Assembly: GCA_963978905.1 (NCBI GenBank)
Contig: OZ022258.1
Span: 39,664,591 to 39,728,590 of the forward strand
Direction: 5' to 3'
DNA from: Trichostrongylus colubriformis
Lineage: Eukaryota; Nematoda; Chromadorea; Rhabditida; Trichostrongylidae
Length of the DNA: 64,000 bases
In this document: positions 25,669 through 64,000 of the stretch, piece after piece
Position numbering within the stretch: the first letter of the stretch is position 1
Layout of the letters: every line of letters starts with the position of its first letter
Notes under the pieces: generated by a model
What the model was told of the DNA's origin: nothing
Seen by the model: only the letters and a program-made list of their open reading frames with translations
The model's database searches: none
Translations under genes and position numbers: made by a program

Positions 25669-25920
25669 GGGGCGGTGGTGGTGTACTGACAGGTGGTGCA
25701 CACCCCACTCTCATGGTGCCGGGACCAAATTCCGCATCAGCGCCCGTCCAGGCCAACCGAGCTTCCATCCCTCCGGAATCGGTGAAGACTCGTGCGGGAG
25801 TATGAAAGCACTGACTTGTACCTCAGCTGCCCACCGCAAGTCATTGTATAGGCCTCATCACATTCACCAGCCATCACAATTCTGAATGAAACTTGAATGT
25901 ACGGCGCATCCCAAGAAGGG
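25668..25920 (+). repeat. Dispersed 260-bp repeat, copy 2
   Basis: Collinear with 12485-12752 (GTGGTGTACTGACAGGTGG, then CACTCTCATGG), ending GTACGGCGCATCCC. It is fused to a foldback fragment on its left. Confidence 0.8.
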
Positions 25921-26253
25921 ATTGGTTAGAACCTATTCTTCACTCAGTGAGGTCCGCAGTATAGGACTCATCAGTTGGAGATCATTTTTTCTGTTATGCA
26001 ACCCCTCTTCTGACGAAAAGCCTTTACTGGCCCACACAACATATTCGATACAGAACGCTCTGTACATTGCACAGTTGTAGCATCCTTTTATGGCTGGCTT
26101 CCCTCTTCAGTATGCTATGAGAATGTTATACCGTGAATATGCTATAGCATACAATGAGAAAAACCACACTACCACGTTTATGTAGAAAAATTACCCTGAA
26201 ACGCGGGCCACCCTGCAACTTACATTTCGTTTGCATTAATCGAATATTAAAGG

Positions 26254-26521
26254 AACCAGTTGGCGGGCGCACACTACTGCGCGCGATTCATGGCGTTTTG
26301 TGCAAAATGGGTTTGATCGGCACGACCACAGTGCGTATGGAATTACGTGGAAATTACCTTCCCTCTGGTTTCAGCCGAGCTATTGAATTGGAGAAAAGTG
26401 GAGAAGATAGCGTGATAAAATGCATGTCGGTATTAATATACTTAAGTCGCTTTGCATCGAGCCCATTTTGCACTTCATCGACATGGATCGCGCTCAGTAG
26501 TGTGCGCCAGATAACTGGTTT
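26254..26521. repeat. Foldback (GCGCACACTACTGCGC family), second copy
   Basis: Ends AACCAGTTGGCGGGCGCACA and the near-inverse TGTGCGCCAGATAACTGGTT. A 149-residue open frame covering it is a by-product. Shorter relics lie at 36,530-36,565 and 47,437-47,460. Confidence 0.85.
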
Positions 26522-26999
26522 AGGTCATCATCGAGAGATTGGTAGTCTGGAGATCGATAGTTTTGTATTCGACTGCTTCGACAACAATTTGTTCACTTGC
26601 TGAGCATCTAATTCCTAGTACATTGCTGGTAAATCCACATCCCTCTTATCAATGCTTATAGTTTTCATAAACATGCTTCACTATTCGGAATTTTACATAG
26701 TCTAGCGATCGATACCCAGTGTTGCTGCCAGTACCGCATTAGAAAATGATTCCGAGTGAATCGCTTGCTTTGCTATTACAAATATAGATTGTGTCATGAT
26801 TATCAATGTAGATCGCAGTAACAAAAGAAATGCACCATTTTTTGGATGCCATGCAACTCAGCGGTCGATGCTCGGTCAGTGATATCAGAACATAAACAAA
26901 ATGTGTTCACCTAATGACACTGAGCATCAGACGCTTTTGTTAAAGCGGTCGTGTAGCAGTAGCAAGCGATGTAAAGGATTTCATCCTATCCGATCCCTA

Positions 27000-27765
27000 A
27001 CGGTTCTTATCAGCCACTGTGAGCCGTTATCAGTTTAACTGAGGCTCCTGTACCCAACGATACCATTGGATCCCCGTGCCCTACAATACCTGCGAATATG
27101 AACATTCCACTGTTAGCCGCAAAAGCGAATCGGCCTTGGTGAAATTTCCCTTCTCCTGCTTATCAAGCCTTATCCACCATTATCAATTTGGATCATTCAC
27201 CATTGATGGCCCACCCTGCTAAACACCCATGAGCGTCAGCGCTCTTGGATCAACGCAGGAGGAGAAATGGATTTGACGACATTTGCCTTCTCATGCTCCT
27301 TATCAAATCTTATTAACCATTATCAAAATGGATCACCCACAATCAACGTCCCCGCCCCTTTTCCCAAGAGACCTGTGGGTATGAGCGCTCCAAAATCAAT
27401 GCAAAAAGCGAAACGGATTCAACGACCCTGGCCTTTTTACGCTCCTTATCGAATCTTATCAACCGTTGTCATGCTGGACCACCCACCATTAATGTCCCCG
27501 TCCCAACCCTCAAAACACCTATGAATATGGGCGCTCTGGGATTATCCCGAAAGGCGAAACGGATTTGGCAACATTTTCTTTCGGGGCTCCTTATCAGCCC
27601 TTATCAGTTGTTATCAGAACCGGTCCCTCACTATTAGTGTCCCCTTGCCATCCCCCACATCACTTGCAAAAGTCAAGGTCCCAGCTTTGCTGCGACGCGA
27701 GATATGAATTTCGTGACAGACAGACACACACACGGACAGACAGACATACTTAGCGGATTATATAT
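27000..27765. repeat. Degenerate minisatellite, third locus (reverse orientation)
   Basis: Four or more units of roughly 140-150 bp carrying CTCCTTATCA, TTATCA, CACCCACCATTAATG-like words and GCGAAACGGATT. It closes with GACAGACAGACA and TTATATATAG. Confidence 0.72.
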
Positions 27766-27769
27766 AGTA

Positions 27770-28130
27770 GGATCGTGCACGGAAGATGAGTTTTTTTGTT
27801 GACCATATGATTATGTTGCATTAACCTAATAAGGGCCGCTTGGGAAATTCCACGCGACAGTGGCAAACCGGCGAAGATACAGCTCCTCAAAGTAGTGGTC
27901 AAGGAGGCGGAGCCTCAAAGTAAATGTCCGCTCCATCGTCAGCCGCGGCCGAAGACCCATAGTGGGAAGAAAAAATTATATAAGCAGTCCCACCCTCCCT
28001 TTCCGGCCGCGGCGGACGACGGGACAGGGCACTTACTCCGAGGCCCCGCCCCCTCGGTCGCCGATCTGAGGGGCTGTATCTATAATGGGTGCTCACTTTT
28101 CGCGTGAAACTTAGCATGCGGTCCTTATCA
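27770..28130. repeat. 430-bp foldback MITE family, truncated copy
   Basis: The left arm begins GGATCGTGCACGGAAGATGA. The right arm stops after GCATGCGGTCCTTATCA, so the distal tip is missing. It directly follows a degenerate minisatellite. Confidence 0.8.
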
Positions 28131-28139
28131 AGGATTGAA

Positions 28140-28390
28140 GGATAGAGTTTCTATATAAATACGATGACACCTGCCGTATAATGCTCCTTATTAGCCCCTA
28201 TCAGCTGTTATCAGTACGGGTCATCCACTAACAGTGCCTTCGTGCCATCTCCTATATCAAATGCGAAATTCAGTAATCCATCTTTGCTGCGACGGAGATA
28301 TGAGTTCCGGGTCAAAGACACGCATTAACGAATTACATAATCACACAGACACACTAATAGACATACACAGCCGATTATAAAAGTAGGGAA
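28140..28390. repeat. Degenerate minisatellite, fourth locus
   Basis: Same words (CTCCTTATTAGCCCCTATCA, GCTGTTATCAG, CTTTGCTGCGACGG) followed by a diverged GACAC-rich run and CCGATTATAAAAGTAG. Confidence 0.6.
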
Positions 28391-28394
28391 GTTG

Positions 28395-30440
28395 AGGTCT
28401 AAATTTTACTACAAATGCAATATGTCAAAGATAATGTAATATGCCATGAAATTCCTACTACAACTTAAATATTTGGCTGACTAGTACTTCGAAATGATTA
28501 ATTGCTGCCGTTCAAGTCCGCTCCCACCATAATGAGGCATTGCAAAATAAAATAGTTAATCAAAGTTACGGGTTGGAAACGAGATGCGATTGACGACAAA
28601 AAATAAAATTGCTACCGGAAATGTGCCATAAAATGGCATGTGGTTAAAGTGGTTCTCAATGCATTCGTTGCAAAATAATACTAATAGAAAATTAATTTCC
28701 GAGCACAATCGAAACGGTCAACAACAGCCTTGCGATGATGCGTTTCCAGTTTGATCTCATTTACGATGATAGTCTCATCCATACATAATATTGGTGAGAA
28801 GCGCTAGGAAACTGGAAACATTGGCCATTTTCTGAGGAAAACCTTCATTCCGAATTCCAAACTTTCGACGTGCACAGACCTGGCGAAAGAGCGCCCATCT
28901 GCTGAATTATCGAGCAGATGGAGAAATGCTATGGTTTGGAAGCTAGTTGAAACAAGGCCTACTATGGATTCTGATGATATTGTGTGCGCAGAAGGACAAT
29001 GTAATGTACCTAACTGATCGACGAGTAAACAAGACAGGGTTACCCTTGCAGTTGTGGTCAGGATGGACTCAGATAGACTCAAGTGGCCTCAAAACACCGG
29101 TACAGAACCCTAGCGTAAACTCTTACATAATAGACAACAAAAAACTGGATAAAAAGGAACTACAGCAGGCGGAGCACTGAGCACTGCGAAATGCGAGGAG
29201 TTCGGACGCCAATCCAGTACGTTGGATTGGCAAGGGCGCAAAACACGCTAAAAACGAGCAAAAAAAATGATTGAAGAGGGACGCGGATGGGCGCCACCTG
29301 TTTTGGAAGATTAAGCGACGGCGATTCCCAGACAACCAAATGGGGCGAAACTGAAAACAACGGAATGTATTATCAGGTCGGACAAAAAGTTCCCGCCGTT
29401 TTCACGTAGACTGTTTCGCTTTAATTTTTCGGCAGTGAATTTCGCGACTTTTCAGATTGTTCGGATAAAGCTCTGTAGAGAAAAACCTGCTCTTTCATAC
29501 ACACATAAAGCCTGAAGATGTTTTTTGGGAGGTACACGATTCCAACCGGTTTTTAAGCCCAAGAAGAGTACGAGTTTTTGGGTGGAGGCTTACAATGCCT
29601 CAGATATAACGACTAGTCGCGGAAGGGACTTTGTAGGTCGTGGATAACAGGAATGAATGAAAAACAGCCCAAAGTTCACTGGAAATACGCTCTCCTCCGT
29701 TGAACAGGTAAGATCCAAGCGCATCCCGTGGCGATGCCAAAGCCCCCACATCCGGATGAGCTATCCAAGGAACTGTATAGAACACAAATTCAGAAAATGC
29801 AGAAATTCTGCTTCGATTCTTGTAAATCTGGGATGTGTCAAATCGGATCACTACTTTTCACCACTCCAAAGAATCTCTCAGAGAAGATATGGTCTCAAGA
29901 TGAAAGGGAGGTCAGAGTCGTCCTTCAGCAGTTTTCATATTTTTTCCATATTCGAAGGAAAGAAAGTTTTGAATAAAAAATAGGATCCGCTCTGTAATTG
30001 TAGAGAAACATGTGCTGAATCTAATGCTTTCTTTCGTTACAATAAGTGTTTGAGCGTAACTATGATCTGCCAAAGCTAGAAGATTTGAAATGGCGGGCAC
30101 TTTTTGATCGACCTAACACTTGAATTTCAATTCATTACATCTTGGATATTGTAAAACTCTCATAATCGATTGTGAGAGGACACGAAGGAAAGTTGAGAAG
30201 TTTCATCAAAGACGGGATCATGCCGCGATGATAACAGAAGTCCGTCGCTTCAACAAATAAGTTTTCTCGATCGGAATCTACTCCTGTGACACTGAATCTG
30301 CATATAAATGACTGAAGTGACTTGAAACAATTGACAACAGCTCTTTGGCGCCGAAACAGCCGCACATCGTCTGGCGTCAATAACTTCCACATATTGACCG
30401 CATCTGCCCTCTCCAAAATTTGGCTTCGTAGCCACGAGCA
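28395..30440. other. No supported gene; weak coding-like stretch at 29728-29976
   Basis: The + frame 29728-29976 has a coding-like start (PKPPHPDELSKELYRTQIQ) but no recognised domain. A mariner-like tip word (AGGTCGGACAAAAAGTTCCC) occurs at 29,375 without a partner. Confidence 0.4.
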
Positions 30441-30444
30441 TTGC

Positions 30445-30945
30445 AGTAGTGGCCCATCAAAGGTACACAACGCGCTAATCAGATTAGTGGCTTACTTTCT
30501 TGGGGCAAGGAGTCCTTGGATAACTGCTCAGGCTTCACCTCTGTTGCAGCTAAAAGATGCACCCTCATAGTGCCCTGTCTACTCGAAGTCAAACAAGCCA
30601 CGCTCACCCAACCAGATGACACCTGGCCTCAGACGACTTTGAATGCTAAAATTTCCAAAATGGCGCTCACATGGAGAAGGAGACTTGCGATAAAAGAAGA
30701 TAATTCAATCAAACAGCCATTTCAGTGACGAAGACAGCTTTCACGATGGAAATTCGTTGTCTGAGGTCAAGTTTTTTTTTTTTTTTGTTTGAGTGGACGT
30801 GGCTTGGTCGCTTCTAAACATGCACGGCACCGTTGGATGCACCGTGCACCCGCAACAAGGTGCAGCCTGCGCCCTTATTCAAGAACCTTCTTGCCCCATG
30901 GAAGTAAGCCACTAATCTGATTATCGCGATATGCCTCAAAGAGAG
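30445..30945. repeat. Foldback TTAA-type repeat (copy 1 of a second palindromic family)
   Basis: The left arm has AATCAGATTAGTGGCTTACT and CTTGGGGCAAGGA; the right arm carries the inverse (CTTGCCCCATGGAAGTAAGC, CACTAATCTGATT). The central part includes a long poly-T run (30773-30786). Relatives lie at 40,841 and 63,200. Confidence 0.82.
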
Positions 30946-31204
30946 CTATTCTGAGTACCTGTCGTATCGCATTATTTCAGTGAATGGTCCACCATGAGAT
31001 TCAGAGGCAACAACCCTTTTGACAAACTCCGCCTCCTTAACGTGGTCGACCCTCCAGGGTCGACTTCGCTGAACAACGATTGAAGTGTGGAATAGCGAGG
31101 ACGATAGCAGAGTGCAACTTGTCATATAGCATTATTGCTTCATATGTAGAAATAACATGGCACCTTTCGTGGTGAAGACGTTCTTAGGAGTATCAGATAT
31201 AGGG

Positions 31205-31395
31205 ATGAATGAAGCACCACTCAATACGATACGATAAGTATCATTCTGCTATAACGCTTATTACTTTACACCTCAGTCATTACTCGGTAAAGTCGATCCT
31301 AGGAGGTGGGATGGACTTATCAAAGGCGTCAGGTTTTATCCGCTGCCGTCACTACAGCTCGGGGGCGCGCTTTTCGACGGGGATTTCGCCATGAA
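31205..31395 (+). repeat. Dispersed repeat, second copy
   Basis: Collinear with 24255-24565 (GATAAGTATCATTCTGCTAT, then ACACCTCAGTCATTACTC and CCTAGGAGGTGGG). Confidence 0.65.
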
Positions 31396-31680
31396 TAATC
31401 TTCTCAGGTTCATAATTTCTATGTGAGTGACTTCTTTTAGAGATTTTCCATCAACCACATTATTACTAATGCTGTCTTTAAAGGCACAGTGAGGGGTGAG
31501 GAGAAAGTGAGAATTGGGAATACATGTTCTCCGTAAACAAACATCTCACATCAGAAAACGCTATGTGTGGCGAAAGTCGCATTAAAAAGCACGGCTTGAA
31601 CTCCTATCACAATGCCGCATCATTGCGAGTTTTGCTGCCGTTCATCCATCGGAGAGGTCAGGACAGCATGGAGCAGAACT

Positions 31681-31919
31681 GGGTGTGTGCAAATATGACA
31701 GCGAATCGCTTTGCGGCGTTTCACTCGCGGCACCACCAGTAGACTTGCGAATCGATCGCTCTCGGTAGCCCGGCAGAGCGTGGCTGCGTCACTTCTGCGC
31801 TTCCACCCATGCCTAACTGCCTCGCTTGAAGACTGTCATGCCCTGCCACTGACACTCGCACCCGCCGCGCCTCTCGCCGCGGGCAGCCACGCGATTCGCT
31901 GTCATATCTGCACACACCC
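31681..31919 (-). mobile_element. MULE-like MITE (type A ends), eroded flanks
   Basis: 239 bp with GGGTGTGTGCAAATATGACA and its inverse at the ends. The core is in reverse orientation to the copies at 6-7 kb. The flanks AGCAGAACT and AGCAGTGCG agree at 6 of 9 positions. Confidence 0.85.
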
Positions 31920-32500
31920 AGCAGTGCGCAATACATCATACTGCGTATACCTTCCCAACACACATTGATCCGCAATTTCTGCTCATTGAATGCTATGTAT
32001 GGTGATTGGCGTAATAATACAATCTCGGCTTCTGAGCTTATTCATCATGAAAAAAATAAGTTCAAAAAGCATCGTACGCATCGGTGCTCCGTTCTCTTCA
32101 AAAAGGTAGAGGGATCACCACTAAGGCTCTTTTACTAGTGGCAATTCAGGCCATGCCATTACTTCTGCAATGTATACGTGCTTATTAGTGTGGCTGCATG
32201 CACGAGGGAAACAGGCAATTTCGGAACTCAGCTCGAATTTGATGGCGGACCGTGAGTTTCTCTACCCTAAATTAGTGTTTCTCTTTGAATGACTGAAAGC
32301 TGCGAAAACCATGATTAGTACCAAGATGATTAACAGACTTCAGTGCTAGGTGGCACGGTAACATGATGATAACATCAACATGAAACGATGAATAATGATC
32401 ACGTGATTACGATACGGTGACAAATGTGAATAACAACGACTAACGCAAAAAACGAGAAAGCAAAAAGATGCCGGCTGTCCTCCCCTGACCTTGCTTAGTC

Positions 32501-32910
32501 CTTTAAGGCACCAGGAGGGGTAAATTTGGTAACTTGGGAGATTACGAAAGTAGACGTGCTCAGCAATGTAACAGTAGAGAAAGAACGACATAAAACCGCG
32601 AAGAAATCGAGAAATAGGAACCCGGAAATCCCCATTTTCTCTCTCGTCGTCTGCGTCACTAGCCGGAGTGGACTGAAGACAGGCCAGAGTCTGAACCAGA
32701 CGGCCGCGATCGTTGTCCCACCCCTCCAGGCGACTCCCCTGGCCGCATAACGGCATAACGACATGACGAGCTGCGGGGTCGCCATAAGACTCCAAGCCGC
32801 GTTTTTAAAAGCGATTTTCACCACATGTGACCTCTTTCGAAGTAGAAGGTTCGTTCCAGAGAGTATGTACCAGACCTAAGTTTTTCCTTACCCCTAGTGG
32901 TGCATTTAAA
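32501..32910 (-). repeat. 410-bp TTAA-type MITE, copy with both ends
   Basis: Ends CTTTAAGGCACCAGGAGGGG and the inverse of CCCCTAGTGGTGCATTTAAA. The interior (GTAACAGTAGAGAAAGAAC, CTGCGTCACTAGCC, CGACATGACGAGCTGC) recurs at 1,130 and 42,830. Confidence 0.82.
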
Positions 32911-32914
32911 TCTC

Positions 32915-34000
32915 GCGAACTCCGATTGTTAACTAGTGATCGAGGAGTGAGCTCGAATTGAGGATTTGATACTGATAATTGTTTATTTTCAACAGTACAT
33001 AGTGTTCGTAGTGAAAATAAGAGGGCTGGTGAAATCCCGTCAAATACGGCCCCCCTCAAGAGCTACCGCCATTTGCGATAACTTGATGAACAAATCTGCC
33101 ACCTAACCCCATTGACGACAACATGATTCATATATGTCTCACGCGCGGCTGAGCACGTGGAACATTGTGAGTCATGTACATCTGACATCCATTCAATCCC
33201 ATTTTTCACAAATATCCACATCTCATGAGAATAGTTTATTCTAGAACCTTATCGAACACAGTCTTGAAATTTGATTCAGCTTCGGATAATGTTTTCAACA
33301 CAAAAGCAGGCTTACATAGAGAGCTTTTTTTCAATGATCTATTTTCAGAGCCACTTGTCCTATGCCATCGCATGAGAAGAAAAGAGCGCGTTTTCCCACG
33401 TGGCTATGGCATCGAAGGAGAAAGGATGGAGCGGCCACCGTATTGATTTACAGAAAATTCTGAATCAAAGTTCGAAAAATATTGCTGCCGAAGCAAATAT
33501 GGCAAAAATGGACAGAACAGAATATTGATGATTCTACGTGGCGTAATCCAATGGGATTCGCTGAGATTCGCAGGCATATTAGAAACTGCATTCATTTGTA
33601 CATGAAGATAAAAAATAGTGAAATAACATTGCTTTAATAAAAGGTGGCCCCCACGATTGCCCGTTCTCACCAAAGCAAAGAAATCGATTGATTCACATCA
33701 TTCATTGATTTCTTTGACTTTTGCAGATCCCCCCTTGATTTCAACTCTTCAGATACAATAAACTGCCCTTATAATGAAGAAATCAATAAATAAAGTGGTT
33801 CCTACTTAGGTCCAACAGGTCTATGATAACTACGGTATACCATCCTGGTATACAGTATTAGCTACGTATCGATTTCCACGCCCCACCTAATTGAGAAGAG
33901 AGATGGATCCCTGTTCGTACTCACACAATAACGCATATTCTACCATTATGAACGCTGCTTAAAATCAATCCCCCAGACTAATTTTCTTATCAATTCTTAG
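32915..34000. other. Upstream flank of kinase gene
   Basis: No coding motif recognised. A TTTTCAG acceptor at about 33,350 and CAATTCTTAG at 33,991-34,000 could belong to 5' untranslated exons or a trans-splice site of the kinase gene. Confidence 0.35.
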
Positions 34001-34075
34001 AATAATTCCACTGAGATAATTACAATGATGGCAAATACAATGATGGTGTGGTTCATTTTCACATTTCTGTGCCCC

Positions 34076-62722
<28,647 letters not shown>

Positions 62723-63209
62723 AACTGACTGTTACACTTATCAGTGGTTGGAATAGCTCGCCACTCCTTGAAGATACATTCCCTTTCACTTTCCACGTTT
62801 TTGAGCATGTGGACGGGGCTGCGAGGTGTGAGCAGAGCGGCGGCGGTCACGTGATTGTACAAAGCAAATCATGACTGGGCAGAGACTCTGGACTGCGCTA
62901 CTTTTCGCCAAAACTATTGAACGGATGTTATGGGAGTTCAGAAAAGTGGCTATTGTTACAGGTTTTCGATTTCGCCTCAGAATCAAGGGATTTTTCGGTT
63001 TCTTTTGCTTCTATTAGGTGATAAACTAAACTTTTTTCGGCAGGAAAAAGCATTTATATTGAAAAACCAGTACAAGCTATTGCGAGCGGATCATTTTCGC
63101 TAACGTTCTGCAGCCTTTTCATGGAAAGCTGTTTTCATCATCGAAGTGGTCTTTCATTAAACTATCTTCTCTTATCGCAAGTTTCCTTCTCCACGTGAGC
63201 TTCACGTTG

Positions 63210-63400
63210 GAAATCCGTTTTTCCAAGGCCAGGTGCGATTTGATTGGGTGGCCGTTCCTTGGTTGTGTTCAGCAGACCCATTACCGCAGGGGTACACCGT
63301 GCAGCCGCAACAAAGGCGTAGTCTATCGCTTATCTAAGGGCATGCTTACCCCAAGAAAGTAATCCACTAACTTGATTACCTCGTGGTGTGTCTTTAAAGA
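63210..63400. repeat. Foldback TTAA-type repeat, half copy
   Basis: Right-arm sequence only: CCGTGCAGCCGCAACAAAGG, then CCCCAAGAAAGTAATCCACT, ending GTGTGTCTTTAAAGAC. Confidence 0.75.
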
Positions 63401-63540
63401 CAGCATTAGGGGTAATGCGGTAATGGAGAAATCCCTACAAGAAGTAACTCACATGGTAATCCTGGGCCTAGGAAGGCTATCTGTGGCGAAATCCCGGTGA
63501 AAAAGCGCCCCTCCGAGCTGTAGAAACTGCGGAACGGATC

Positions 63541-63590
63541 ATTGATTTCTTGATCCCGCCTCCCTTTGATTTCTTGATCCCGCCTCCCGA
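63541..63590 (+). repeat. Short tandem duplication, 24-bp unit
   Basis: TTGATTTCTTGATCCCGCCT is repeated once immediately downstream. Confidence 0.85.
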
Positions 63591-64000
63591 TGACGTAATT
63601 CCCGATTGACTGGGGTGGGAGCCGTCAAGGAGATGCGGCAGGATCGAAGGTTTTGCGCACACTTTCGCAGTTTTAGCTTGAAGCTCATTCCAAAAAATGG
63701 ATGCTGTTCTATTTCCAAACATTCCCTTGTGTTTACTTGGCAACATGCCAATGGAAAACTAGATCAGACTACTCCCCTCTTGACGGACAGGTCGTCCACG
63801 TCGAGAATCGACAGTGGAAAGGGGGTCCTATTTCTCGGGTTTTTGGCCATTTCCATCCGTTTTTTCTCCACTGTTCTGTTACTTAGGCATCTCGACTTTC
63901 ATATGCACTACTTCTTTTACTTTTCGTCCGACTTTCCCCTAATGCTGCCTTTGAATAATATTCCGGATGTCCAAGCTCCATCCATCCAAGCTCGCTAATA

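Larger units (their letters stand above)
62723..64000. other. Downstream flank, no gene recognised
   Basis: Contains the half foldback at 63,210-63,400, a repeat fragment at 63,477 and a 24-bp duplication. Open frames up to 130 codons show no motif. Confidence 0.5.

Noticed and set aside
26154..26603. 149-codon + frame
   Set aside because: It spans a foldback element and has no protein motif.
29375..29400. Mariner-like terminal sequence GGTCGGACAAAAAGTTCCC
   Set aside because: No inverted partner and no transposase remnant nearby were found.

Overview
The window looks like nuclear DNA of a nematode, most likely a strongylid-type parasite (inference). The grounds are very short TTTCAG/TTTAG-type splice acceptors, compact exons inside large introns, a nematode-style SH2-plus-tyrosine-kinase gene, Tc1/mariner elements, TTAA-flanked palindromic MITEs and many poly-G/C runs. 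No bacterial genes, operons, CRISPR arrays or rRNA genes were seen.

The one gene I can support strongly lies on the + strand from about 34,076 to 62,722. No single open frame shows it. Fourteen short exons, each bounded by GT/AG (or near-consensus) sites and all phase-compatible, join into a protein of about 453 residues: an SH2 domain (residues ~12-95), a linker, a complete tyrosine-kinase domain (~126-395) and a short basic tail. Its nearest known relatives are the Fer/Fes-like SH2-kinase family that is expanded in nematodes (the spe-8/kin/frk group). Two of its introns are 6.5 kb and 11.9 kb and are full of transposons.

Region 1-34,000, upstream of the gene, has no convincing protein gene. 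It is a dense patchwork of repeats: MITEs with TTAA termini, MULE-like MITEs with 9-bp target duplications (6.3 kb, 7.2 kb, 31.7 kb), a Tc1-like transposon with long IR/DR ends and a decayed transposase (13.5-15.0 kb), a 508-bp Tc1-type MITE (11.9 kb), a mariner deletion derivative (18.6 kb), poly-G-carrying hAT-like MITEs, foldbacks and degenerate minisatellites.

Region 34-63 kb is the kinase gene. Its introns hold a second copy of the 508-bp MITE beside a frameshifted mariner (44.7-45.9 kb), a three-unit satellite (47.5-48.3 kb), a second IR/DR Tc1-like element (48.5-50.0 kb), a tRNA-like relic (50.1 kb), two internally deleted mariners with the same deletion (50.8 and 59.2 kb), two hairpin-forming inverted repeats (53.8 and 54.0 kb) and a TIR element of unknown coding content (54.6-55.4 kb). 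Region 62.7-64 kb again carries only repeats.

The most notable items are the dispersed kinase gene, with an unusual glycine loop and no tyrosine in the predicted activation loop; the MULE-like MITEs, whose 9-bp duplications are perfect in three copies and whose ends differ although the core is shared; and MITEs that carry a poly-G tract just inside their terminus.
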